From Spodoptera frugiperda (lineage: Eukaryota; Arthropoda; Insecta; Lepidoptera; Noctuidae), in contig NC_064225.1 in assembly GCF_023101765.2 (NCBI RefSeq), positions 3,658,001-3,722,000 of the forward strand: a stretch of 64,000 bases of DNA. The letters are read 5' to 3'. The position numbers and the translations under genes are program-made. Below are positions 47,289 to 56,408 of the stretch, piece by piece (within the stretch, counting starts at the first letter, position 1; every line of letters starts with the position of its first letter). The notes under the pieces are model-generated. The model was not told where the DNA came from. It searched no databases and saw only the letters and a list, made by a program, of their open reading frames with translations.

Positions 47289-48561
47289 TAAAAATAAAAT
47301 AAAATAAAATAAAATAAAAATAAAAATAAAAACAAAAATAAAATAAATATAAAATAAAAATAAAAATAAAAATAAAAATAAAAATAAAAATAAAAATAAA
47401 AATAAAAATAAAAATAAAAATAAAAATAAATTTATTCCGGCGCTATTGTTCAATTTCGTACTTATAGTACGGAATTGAACAATGTCGGGCTGTTCCTATA
47501 CTCCGTAGATAGATGGCGTTGATCGCGCAATGGTGTAATTACAATTGTTCAGTTCATGTTATTGTTTTAATTCATTGGAAATTTGTTTTTACAAAATAGT
47601 AAAAAGCAATGAAAAATATAACATAATACAACTTTTAGTACAAAGAAAACGCTCTAACGGAGTATAGATAATTCTATGTCGATCGTTACACGACTTCGGT
47701 TCATGTTATTGTTTTAATTCATGGAAAAAAAGTTAACAAATAGTAAAAAGGTATGAAAAAAATAATATCAATATAATTAAACTTTTAGTACAAAGAAAAT
47801 GCCAGAACGGAGTATAAATAAATAATCCAAGTTGTCTTTATCCTCGATAGATGGCGTTGGGATCGAAATAGATTGCGCTATGGTTTCGTTACATTCATTT
47901 GGTTGGGTATCGGCCGAGCGCTTCGGTACTATCGTAGAAAAAGTGTATTATCAGTCGTATGATTATTTGTCTGTAGTGGTCCTGCTGTTTCGTATATTCT
48001 AAATTGGTTTCGTTGTATTTTTGTCAATTAATAAGTTTATTTGTTGGGTTTTCCTGGTTTTTTGGTTAAACTATTTAACGTAGGTTTAGTTTGATATCGA
48101 TTATTAGTAGTTACTGTAGTTAGTTTTTTTAATAAAATTGTAAGTCTAATTTATAAATTAATTAGATTATATTTAAGTCGTTTCTTTTAAATTATTTAGT
48201 TTAAGCTTGGTTATTATAGCATAAAGGATAGGTTCTAATATAATTTCTTTTTTAATTGTTATAAATTCGTAATTCGTAGCTTTCTTTAGTTTTAAGTTAG
48301 TTTTCATCTTAAGTTCGGAAAGATTATAATATTTCTTTAGTTAAAGTCCGTTTTTAAACTATTTTTTCAATGCCCTAAGTGAGTATACATCTATTAAAAT
48401 CAAACGCAGAGCTCATTATGTTGATTTTTGAAGAGTTCCCTGGAATATCTTCTACATCTCATTTTTGAAAAGATCCCGCGAGATCGGGAACTATGTGGTT
48501 AAAACCAAAAATTTGCCGGAAGTCACTATTCCACGCGAACGAAGTCGCGGGCAAAAGCTAG
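46763..48561 (+). mobile_element. Helitron-like element inside the fold-back spacer
   Basis: Starts tctatacatataataaaatc and ends cgcgaacgaagtcgcgggcaaaagctag followed by T. A short hairpin (cgcga/tcgcg) about 10 bases ahead of a terminal CTAG is the Helitron 3' signature. The base before the 5' TC is G rather than the expected A, so the left boundary is unsure. It contains a (gtctgttt)n run at 46889-46925 and a ~165-bp tandem duplication at about 47500-47860. No helicase is visible. Confidence 0.5.
47195..47430. repeat. (aaaat/aaaaat)n microsatellite, ~235 bp
   Basis: A mixture of aaaat and aaaaat units. The minus-strand open frame across it (Phe/Leu/Tyr only) is an artefact of the repeat. 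Confidence 0.95.
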
Positions 48562-49486
48562 TTTTAAATATGAATTTAGAAACAAGATTATGAGTTTATT
48601 CGAACATGACGATTGTTTAGTGCTCTATCGAACTACTGTGCGTCAGTGGTTGGATACATCGTTTTCAGGCGTTGGATTGACAGGGCGGTCCCACTACATG
48701 ACTACATGGCATGCACAATGACCAGAACCTAACGCCGGTTGATTTTTACATAAAGTCTCTTGTTTATACGGATGGAATAGGCCGTGTATCGAAATTCTTC
48801 TCCAAAACATATTTGAAGATAATGACGAAATTAGACGCATATTCAGTCCAAGAGTGACCGTCATAGAGATAAAGAAGCGTGTTTGGGCATGTATTCGTCG
48901 TAGGGAAGGTTACTTTGAAAATTTTTTTGCAAATAAAGATGTTTTTGAAATTGCCCTTTTCTCTTTACACTCTACTTATCATCAATTAATTCATTTATCT
49001 TTGAGAATGTTGTAAATAATTTTATGTTTCTGGGTAGATACTAAACCAAGAAAGTTTTTCTAATAGTTTGTACGCTTAGTGTCATATATATTTTTTTAAA
49101 TAAATCCAGTTTTCTATCGACCAAATTAGTGACACAAAACAAAATTTGATAGGAAATTACTTGCTATTTTAAAACGAATGATATTTGTGCCATGATTAGT
49201 ATTTATAAATAATAACTGATGTATTGGCAACTGATTAAAACTAAAATAACTAAAATCCAACCAGTATTTTTTTATTTATTGATGTTTTTGTAATCAATTC
49301 GGGATATTTTTACCAAAACCAAAAATGTTGAATATCTCAGAAACTAGCCACTTTTCGCCCAAGGACCTCAGGGCTAATTTTGTAGGAAATTAGTTGTATT
49401 ATCACCTCCCGAGAGGATTACGTTGAATTCAAAAATTAGTTGTATTATCACCTCCCGAGAGGAATACGTCGAATTCAAAGTATAGC

Positions 49487-49920
49487 GAATATTGTTGGCA
49501 ACTCTGTGGAGACCTCAAAATAATATCTATGCTTTTGGGTCAGCAGTCTGGATTTACAAAGTATCCATGATTTTTGTGCGAGTGGGACAGTCGAGCACGA
49601 AATTTACATTACATTAAGAAAGAATGGCCTTTCAGAGAAAGACTTGTACTGGGACAAAAAAATGTGCACCAACCCAAAGTCAGTTCTTTCACCTCCCCTT
49701 CACATAAAGTTAGGATGGATGTAGCAGTTTTGTCAAAGCTTAAAATAAACAAGGTGACTGCTAATACATATGCGACAAATTTCCTGCACTTTCTTAAGCT
49801 CAACTTAAAGAAGAACTTTTGTAGGCCCTCAAATTCGAAATTTAAAATCGGATAGATTGTTCTAGAATACAATGACCCAGGATGAATCTGAAGTATGGAG
49901 TTCATTCGTAGAAGTCATAG
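49487..49920 (+). pseudogene. broken ORF of the same unrecognised protein, C-part
   Basis: Continues the protein of 44248-44695 after the nested insertions: LCGDLKIISMLLGQQSGFTK, a stop, then CEWDSRARNLHYIKKEWPFR and QKNVHQP. Two later frame changes lead to PPLHIKLG, VGPQIRNLKSD and EVWSSFVEVI. Roughly 50-60 codons between the parts are missing. It lies entirely inside the hAT termini. Confidence 0.6.
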
Positions 49921-49970
49921 AAGTCATAGACTTACAATTATATGGGTGATAAAGGTGAAAATAAACATAA

Positions 49971-50213
49971 GTAGGTGGGGCGGCATTTTTCAAATTTTGC
50001 CCCGGCAAAAAAAAATGTAGATCCGGGGCTGTGTGATCCACAAATTGTTGTTTCGGGTCTGTGTGTCATGTGCATGTGAACTTGTATGTTTGTAAACGCA
50101 CCCACGACACAGGACAAAATCCTAATGAAAAAAAAAAAAAAAAAAAAAAAGTAGGTGGGGGCGGCATTTCTCAAATTTTGCCCCGGGTGAAAAAAAATGT
50201 AGATCCGGGGCTG
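49971..50213 (+). repeat. duplicated hAT right end enclosing a truncated SINE
   Basis: The ~63-bp right end (gtaggtgggg ... tagatccggggctg) occurs at 49971-50033 and again at 50150-50213. Between them lie a 5'-truncated SINE C (tgtgatccacaaattgttgt to caggacaaaatcctaatg) and about 23 A residues. Confidence 0.88.
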
Positions 50214-50412
50214 TCCTTAGCAATTGTTTTCGGAACGAAATCGTTACTAAGGAATAGTTTAAGTAATCATTGAATAATTTTGAGTGCGGCAGTATGACTT
50301 GTATAATTAATTTCTGTTTTTTTAAACTCTGCCTGCCAAAAGTGGAGATGGCAAGCCCTATATTTTAGAGGCTCATAACCCGTCAGTAGACTGTAACAGC
50401 GTAATGATAATG

Positions 50413-50570
50413 ACGTAAACTGCGGACTGTCTAGCGGGTGTACCGGGGCTCCGGCTCAAAAAGCAGGAGTAGAAACTTAGTGGTTTTAGTCAGTAAGAGT
50501 CTGACACTTCCTCTCGCCTCGCTCAAAGCGAGAGAACAATCACCGATATTTTCCTCTCAAAAAACAAAAA
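50413..50570 (+). repeat. R1-type LINE tail
   Basis: Contains gtaccggggctccggctcaa and gtcagtaagagtctgacact. Confidence 0.7.
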
Positions 50571-51099
50571 AAACGAACCAACAATATTCTTCTCCAACCG
50601 ATATACAACTTCGGCTTCGGGTTTCACTGAACTACCACCTTTGCCGACCTAAGCACAATTACATAACCAGTAAACAAACGCTAGTACATAAATTATCTAG
50701 CATTATTAGTTAGCTAGTAGCTGGTCCAGGTGGATTTATTGGCTCGCTTCCACATAATCGGTCCGGATTTAATGACAAACATTCTGCCCCCGATACCGGC
50801 CTTTAATTAGGTTATGGACGATAACTCCCGCAAATTCATGCGTTATGTAACGTTGCGTAATTTTGTTGATGAGGTTTTTAGAAGTAATCAGTACCTTACT
50901 TAGTTCTTTACATTTAAAGTAATCAAAACGATGTAACCTGATGATCTGATTGCCTGGCTCGAAATAACCAACCAACTCATAACCAGCAAACTCATACTTA
51001 GAGTACAGTATAATTTTAATTTTAGTTCCACAGCTGATCGGTAAAGGGCGCTGTAAAATTTGCCATACAAAAAATTTACGTCGTCGCTAGTGACTATCG

Positions 51100-51190
51100 A
51101 AAAATACTATTACTTCAAACTCATTGTAGAGGTACAGAGCGTCTTTGTTTCGATCTCGTTATGCGTAAAACAAACTCGTACTGAAGCTCT
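51100..51190. repeat. MITE L, right half
   Basis: Contains tgtttcgatctcgttatgcg and aaaacaaactcgtactgaag. Confidence 0.5.
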
Positions 51191-51261
51191 CTGGGGGTCT
51201 TCAAGGCTCGAGTGAATACGCTGCTTATGACAGGTTTACTTCATTGTAGGCCACATTATTC

Positions 51262-51590
51262 GCGAGACGATCTCCGGCCACCGTAAGTGCGGGTCTGCGG
51301 ACGGCGAGCAAGGGTAGCTCACCGCCCGAACAGAACCAGACCCGTGCGTACGGCGCGTCGCGTTCCGCGCGCGCCTCAAAGAGCCATCAGACCACCACAA
51401 ATGGGGCCCAGTAGGGCTGATGCCTGATCCGGAGCTGCGGACTACCTAGCGGGTTTACCGGGGCTCCGGTTCGAAAAGCAGGAGTAGGAACGGGGTGGTT
51501 TTTAGTCAGTAAGAGTCTGACACTCCCTCTTGCCTCGCCCAAGGCGAGAAAAGTCATTGGATGATTTTCCCCCTCAAAAAAAAAAGGCCA
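51262..51590 (+). mobile_element. R1-type LINE tail, well preserved
   Basis: Over 51262-51590 it is nearly identical to the non-coding end of the element at 4000-4306 (cgcgagacgatctccggcca onward), ending in poly(A). An open frame on the minus strand here is a shadow. Confidence 0.85.
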
Positions 51591-51649
51591 CATTATTGCT
51601 TACTATCAGGCGTGATAGTGTGCAAATGTCAACCCGTTTCAAATAAACA

Positions 51650-51900
51650 TTAACAGTTTATAAGTGGCCACTACTGACAAAGGCCGCTTCTCGCACGGAG
51701 AAGGGTTTAAGCATAAATCACCACGCTTCCTAAATGCGATTTAAAACTTATAATTAGTAGGTAATTATAAGTCTGGGTTTCCTCGTGATATTTTCTACTA
51801 CCGTTTATCAGTGGTACCTAAAATATATGCTTAGAAAGTACCGATGGTAGGTTTCGGACCCACACCTTTATGCAGGAGGGTGCGTGGGGTGGAGCGTCTT
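51650..51900 (-). repeat. LINE 3'-end-like repeat (minus)
   Basis: Shows gtggccactactgacaaagg and cttctcgcacggagaagg, the reverse of the block at 10395-10690. Confidence 0.55.
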
Positions 51901-52284
51901 AAGCCTTCGAGACACCAACTGTCATACCATGGTTTAATCTAACAAACCATTTACATTTAAATAAAAGATGGGAAACTAGTAATTTCATTTCCAATTCCCA
52001 AACCTATCAGTACTACAAAATATTGGGACCATATATATCACAATTTTTGCTATGATTTAAGCCCACATTACTGGTTTAGGTGTAGTCCAATAATTGTGGT
52101 TACCACTGCTAATTGCTTTCGCCGATGTAGCGTAGTTTATAGGTTTCTAGTGATTAATTGATTGTATTATTTGCGTGATTATTATTGTGTATTTCGATCT
52201 AGGTATTATTGTCTGGTTTGTGAAATTGGTCCTTCTGGATTATTGGTAGTTTTGTTTGGTCCTTTATTATAAATAATTACTAAC

Positions 52285-52620
52285 TTCTGCAGCTTAACCC
52301 GCGTTCCCGTGGGATAATAAGTGTGCTGTCGCCCAAGTCAGCTCTTCTCTATCTGTATACAAATTTCATTAAAATCCGTTCAGTAGTTTCAGCGTGATTG
52401 AGGGACACGCAACCAAACAAAAAAAGTTACTTACATTTATAATATTGTGATATTCAGCACCTTGTCGGTTGAGTGGTCGCTAGTGCGACTGCTGAGCAAA
52501 AACTTCCAGAAATGATACCCCGTTTGGGCAAAGGGTTATTGGGGTTTTCGGCTCTACCTCAAAAGAATGGCTGAAGCGCATCGTACAATGTACAATCCAT
52601 TTTTTACCAGTTTAAACTGG
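52285..52620 (+). repeat. RTE-like tail and SINE B fragment
   Basis: 52285-52450 shows cgttcccgtgggataataag and cattaaaatccgttcagtag. 52453-52620 begins with a SINE B head (cgactgctgagcaaaaact). Confidence 0.55.
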
Positions 52621-52712
52621 TAATGACCCTGAAATCCTTTGCGAGCCATTCACAAAACAGTCAATACAAAATCTTCATATTTCACAATTCACAAACGCCT
52701 TTTCTGTCTTAG

Positions 52713-52878
52713 AACCACCAGCACCACCAACGGACCTATCAGTGGACTCCATAAGAAGTAGATCAGTGAAGCTATCCTGGAGAGACATGACCAGGTCTTT
52801 GGCACAGTTCTACAGCCTGCAGATCAGTAGCAGCCAGAGACTCTCTTGGAATAATGCTAAAGTTATCAATATTACGAG
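52713..52878 (+). CDS. Dscam-like: exon: FN3-1, N-half
   Basis: Entry phase 1, exit phase 2. Encodes EPPAPPTDLSVDSIRSRSVK, then LSWRDMTRSLAQFYSLQI. The Pro-rich start and the B-strand tryptophan are typical of FN3. NIT near the end is a possible glycosylation site. Acceptor ctgtcttag, donor gtttgt. Confidence 0.93.
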
Positions 52879-52977
52879 GTTTGTATTTGATTTTTTATAT
52901 TTTATTCTAAGCGGTGGTGATTGCCTGACTCGACACTTGCTTGACTTGATACCCGAAAAACCTGAAGTGTTACTATT

Positions 52978-53265
52978 ACTACAAGTGCCTTGCTGGCCTT
53001 TTGGGGGTTAAGAATTTAAGGGTTGTTGGGGATTTGGGGATATGGAAATTGGGCCTCCAGTTATCTCACTCACACAACACAAACATTGTTTCACGTCGGT
53101 TTTCTATGAGGCCGTGGTATCTCAATGGTCGAGCCGGCCCATTCGTGCCTAAGCATGGCTCTCCCACACTTAAACTTGATCCCTACTGAACCCCGCTACA
53201 CATTGCACGGCAGCCAATTGCCCAGCCACTGCAGTCAAGTCAAGTCAAGCCAATCGTGCAGTCAA
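52978..53265 (-). repeat. repeat A (minus) and SINE C fragment (minus)
   Basis: 52978-53172 is repeat A (gtgccttgctggccttttgg to aagcatggctctcccaca). 53195-53265 resembles a SINE C head in reverse (cattgcacggcagccaattg) with a caagt triplication. Confidence 0.65.
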
Positions 53266-53316
53266 ATTCTGTCAATTCTTTGTGTCATTCAATAAAATGA
53301 TTGTTTATCCGTCCAG

Positions 53317-53453
53317 GTTAGAAGAATTACGTCACAGCATAGAAGTGGAGGATCTCCTCCCAGCTACGAGTTACACTGCAAGAGTGGCAGGAGGCAATCA
53401 AGCAGATCTCAGCCACTTCTCAACTCCAGTCCGATTTACTACTACAGAAGAAG
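53317..53453 (+). CDS. Dscam-like: exon: FN3-1, C-half
   Basis: Entry phase 2, exit phase 1. Encodes RLEELRHSIEVEDLLPATSY, then TARVAGGNQADLSHFSTPV. The L-x-P-x-T-x-Y-x-x-R-V signature is the FN3 E-F turn and F strand. Acceptor tccgtccag, donor gtatga. Confidence 0.94.
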
Positions 53454-53607
53454 GTATGACATAACACTCTAAACTTCTTTTTGAATATCTAGATAGATTA
53501 ATAGAGGATCTAGAAGTGTTTCACAGAGAGTCTGCAGACAATTTTTCTGTATCAACCTCGTTTAATTCACAATAGGCTGTACTGGGTATTGTCCTCTACT
53601 ATTGTAG

Positions 53608-53667
53608 ATCTTATAAAAAAAACTTGATGACGTGCTATTGCACGTCATCAAGTTTTTTTTATAAGAT
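53608..53667. other. perfect 28-bp hairpin with 4-base loop
   Basis: atcttataaaaaaaacttga + tgacgtgc, loop tatt, then the exact reverse complement ending at 53667. It lies in the short FN3-1/FN3-2 intron. Confidence 0.9.
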
Positions 53668-53671
53668 TTGT

Positions 53672-53925
53672 TTCGGATAAGCCGGTAAACGCGCAGACGC
53701 AGCATCTAATGGTAAGCAATCGTCGCCGTCTTCGTCCAGAAACACCAGAGGCGTTACAATTGCGTTGTGAGTCTTTTGAGGGCGTTAGCAATTACCAATT
53801 AATTGGGCATCTGGTAACCACACTCACACGCAAGCGTTGTTTCACGTTGGTTTTTTCTGGAGCCATGGTATCACCCGGTCGATCTTAGCCCATTTGTATC
53901 GCAGCATGAGGCTTCCACCCTTTTT
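53672..53925 (-). repeat. interspersed repeat A (minus)
   Basis: From taagccggtaaacgcgcaga to cagcatgaggcttccaccct. Confidence 0.7.
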
Positions 53926-54024
53926 AATATATGAGACATAAAACTTTGTGTGCATATTTATAGGACTTGCGGTAGTTTTGTATGGATTGTGATCCGTCTT
54001 CTTTCATTTTTATTCGTCTCCTAG

Positions 54025-54177
54025 CACCATCCTCACCACCACTCGGAGTCCAACTAGAGCAGACAGAATCTCCGGGAGAGCTCCGAGTAAGATGGCTACC
54101 ACCACCAGCTGACACTCACAATGGACTGATCATAGGATATCGGTTGAAAGCTGTTCCACAATTGACTGGAATTAAAG
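54025..54177 (+). CDS. Dscam-like: exon: FN3-2, N-half
   Basis: Entry phase 1, exit phase 1. Encodes APSSPPLGVQLEQTESPGEL, then RVRWLPPPADTHNGLIIGYR. B-strand tryptophan and the N-G-x-I-x-G-Y-x-x turn are standard Dscam FN3 features. Acceptor cgtctcctag, donor gtatgt. Confidence 0.95.
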
Positions 54178-54357
54178 GTATGTAGAAAGAAGTACAAAGA
54201 AGAAAGACCTATTATTATTTAATTACTTGGTCTTTCCTGAAGGACCAACTTTTTATATACTGACTGTCGTGAAAAATTTATTTAATTTAATATTTATTTA
54301 ATTGAAACGGCTAGATTTGAAACTAGTAACGCATTTTTCCATTAGTTCTATTTTGTG

Positions 54358-54650
54358 TGGTATAATTCGATAAACGAGCAGACGGATTACCTGATAAGGT
54401 ATTGCTGACTCCCAACGACACCCGAAACACCAGAGGCGTTACAAGCGCGGTGTTTTGGGACCTTTTGGGATTGGGACCGTTAGGAATTTGATGGATTGGA
54501 GAAATTGTTTTTTTCTTTTATTTATTTATTTATTTTACACTTTATGTACAAGCATACAATGGTGGACTTAATGCCAATTTGGCTATTTGGCTTTTCATAT
54601 CGTGACTACGCATAAGTTTTTTAAGTCTCATAAAGGTTCAATTTAGTGAA
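54358..54650 (-). repeat. repeat A (minus) and LINE 3' scrap
   Basis: 54358-54495 is repeat A. 54510-54650 shows a (ttta)n run and gtggacttaatgccaatttg, as at 24790-24920. Confidence 0.6.
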
Positions 54651-54689
54651 AAGTCTAGGTATTAAGCTAATTTTGATAAATCTTTTTAG

Positions 54690-54780
54690 AAACCGAAGAA
54701 ACGAGTGACAAGACAATAAAAACTACATCTTTGTATGCAAAACAAGAGACGATCGTCTCTGGACTACTGAAGGGCGTTAG
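54690..54780 (+). CDS. Dscam-like: exon: FN3-2, middle
   Basis: Entry phase 1, exit phase 2. Encodes ETEETSDKTIKTTSLYAKQE, then TIVSGLLKGVR. The hydrophobic E-strand motif (VSGLLKG) precedes the F strand in the next exon. Acceptor tctttttag, donor gtaagt. Confidence 0.93.
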
Positions 54781-54899
54781 GTAAGTACTAATAGTTGTGG
54801 ACAAAATGTTTTCCAATTCTCAGAGTCATTTAACCCAGTTCTTAGCAAGTCGTTGCTAACTGGGATAAAACATTAAATTAAGTAAACATCAAACGTGTA

Positions 54900-55050
54900 T
54901 GCGAAAGTAAAACGTGTAGTGGGTTCAATTCCCGCACGGAGCAAATCTTTGCGTGATCCGCAAATTGTGGTTTCGGGTCTAGGTGTCATATATGAGTTAA
55001 ATTATTTGTAAACCCACGAACGACACAAGAGCAAACACTTAGTGTGTAGA
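54900..55050 (+). mobile_element. SINE family C, 5'-truncated
   Basis: Begins within the head (cgtgtagtgggttcaattcc) and runs to gcaaacacttagtgtg. Confidence 0.7.
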
Positions 55051-55260
55051 AACGCTTAAAAAATCTTATGCTTATACCAAAATTGATCCAAATAGCGACC
55101 AACACACGAATATGTTACAAAAACTTTCACCCAACATAATTAAAAACCAATTAACAACCCCACCACATCCTATAAAGGGTACAAAATAATCATAATACAC
55201 AAACATGCTTTAAAATGAATATTCCTAACATTAATCTTCGTTCAAATCTTATTTGCACAG

Positions 55261-55343
55261 GTACGCGGTATCCGTAGCGGCGTTCAACAGCGCCGGATCC
55301 GGACCTTTCTCAATCCCACTGTTTCAAGACACGCGAGAAGGAG
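55261..55343 (+). CDS. Dscam-like: exon: FN3-2, F-G strands
   Basis: Entry phase 2, exit phase 1. Encodes RYAVSVAAFNSAGSGPFSIP, then LFQDTREG. Y-x-V-x-V-x-A-x-N-x-x-G-x-G-P is the FN3 end signature. Acceptor tatttgcacag, donor gtaagt. Confidence 0.95.
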
Positions 55344-55823
55344 GTAAGTGATATTGATGATACAAATGAAATAGAACTGTAAGGGTGCAGAGATAAAGAT
55401 TAATTTGAAATGCATGTGTCTGAAGTTGGTTGGGTCATCAATCAATGGTTTTGTAATCTTAGTTGTGTTTGGATACGGATTATTGCGAAAATGTAATCGT
55501 ATCTTAATGTGAGATACTTTATGCAGTGTGAGCTTTATTTTTAGTTAGTTAAGGTTGAAAGTAAACTTACTTTGTTAAAATTCCAATTGTGTGTTATTAT
55601 TTGGAAAATTGTTCGTATTTGTTGACCTTCCTATCTTAAAGTTATTTTGAATCGGCGCAATAATTATGTCATTCCTCCATATTGGCCAAATATATAATAG
55701 GCCATAATAGTAAAAAACTTTGCGGGCATCAGCTAGTATGATAAATATAGATAAATCTGATAATTCACAGACTGACTGTCTGTAGCTCACTTAATAAACT
55801 GACGGATGGAAGAACAAAGAGCT

Positions 55824-55950
55824 TAGTACGAGTTTGTTTTACGTTTATCGACATCGAAACGAGAGCGTTTCGGCGCGCTGATTGGTTTATTCATTCGCAC
55901 GGGTTAAACAAAACGTTTTCGTTCAACGTAAAGCAAACTCGTACTAAGGG
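55824..55950. mobile_element. palindromic MITE L, copy 4
   Basis: cttagtacgagtttgtttta is mirrored by taaagcaaactcgtactaag. Confidence 0.75.
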
Positions 55951-56311
55951 TACGATGGGTCATTCTATTCTTAACGTTTCAAAACTATTTGACTTTGATT
56001 CTGAGCTCTATTCCATGTTTTCTACCAACATTTCAAAAACAAAATCAAGATTTATAACGTCCAAGTTTCTACAAAAAGTTTAATATACATTTTACCTATT
56101 TGGTCGACGCGCCCGTAATCCCATAAAGATCAATCACTCTTCATTAGGCCCTTGTCCACCCCGATTGTCTTTTCTTTTCCTTATTTATTTTAGTTTACAG
56201 GAAAACCATCATTAAGGTGTATGGATAATCAATCAACTAAGGTCGTTAATTGTATCAACTGACTTGACATACTGTAGGAGCTTTTGATTTCTTTACTAAA
56301 CTCAGGTTTTT

Positions 56312-56408
56312 TTGATATAAGCCGGTAAAGCATTCGGATCACCTACTGGTAAGCAATCGCCGCTGCCCATAAGCACTCGAAACACCAAAGGCATTACAAG
56401 TGCGTTGT
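56312..56408 (-). repeat. repeat A (minus), cut off by the minisatellite
   Basis: Runs from taagccggtaaagcattcgg to ttacaagtgcgttgtg. The array starts where other copies read gcgttgccggcc. Confidence 0.7.

Larger units (their letters stand above)
45733..49480. mobile_element. fold-back element with ~770-bp inverted arms
   Basis: The left arm 45733-46499 and right arm 48677-49480 are near-identical reverse complements (cctctcgggaggtgataata at the outer ends; ccgccctgtcaa at the inner). The right arm carries a ~46-bp tandem duplication at its tip (49388-49480). Read outward, the arms encode a decayed mariner-type transposase end: WIDRAVPLHDYMA, NLTPVDFYIKSLVYTD, KKRVWACIRRREGYFENFF. This family ends with a comparable Arg-rich, Gly-x-Phe-Glu block. 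Confidence 0.85.
42609..50213. mobile_element. hAT-type DNA transposon, heavily nested
   Basis: The left terminus cagccccggatcta and right terminus tagatccggggctg are exact inverted repeats. Both are flanked by the 8-bp direct repeat tccttagc (42601-42608 and 50214-50221). Removing the element restores a small palindromic MITE also present unoccupied at 19286-19365. An 8-bp duplication and CAG..CTG ends are hAT-superfamily hallmarks. The interior carries a broken coding region at 44248-44695 and 49487-49920, interrupted by later insertions. Confidence 0.9.

Noticed and set aside
47196..47453. Minus-strand frame rich in Phe and Leu, resembling a membrane protein
   Set aside because: It is the translation of an aaaat/aaaaat microsatellite.
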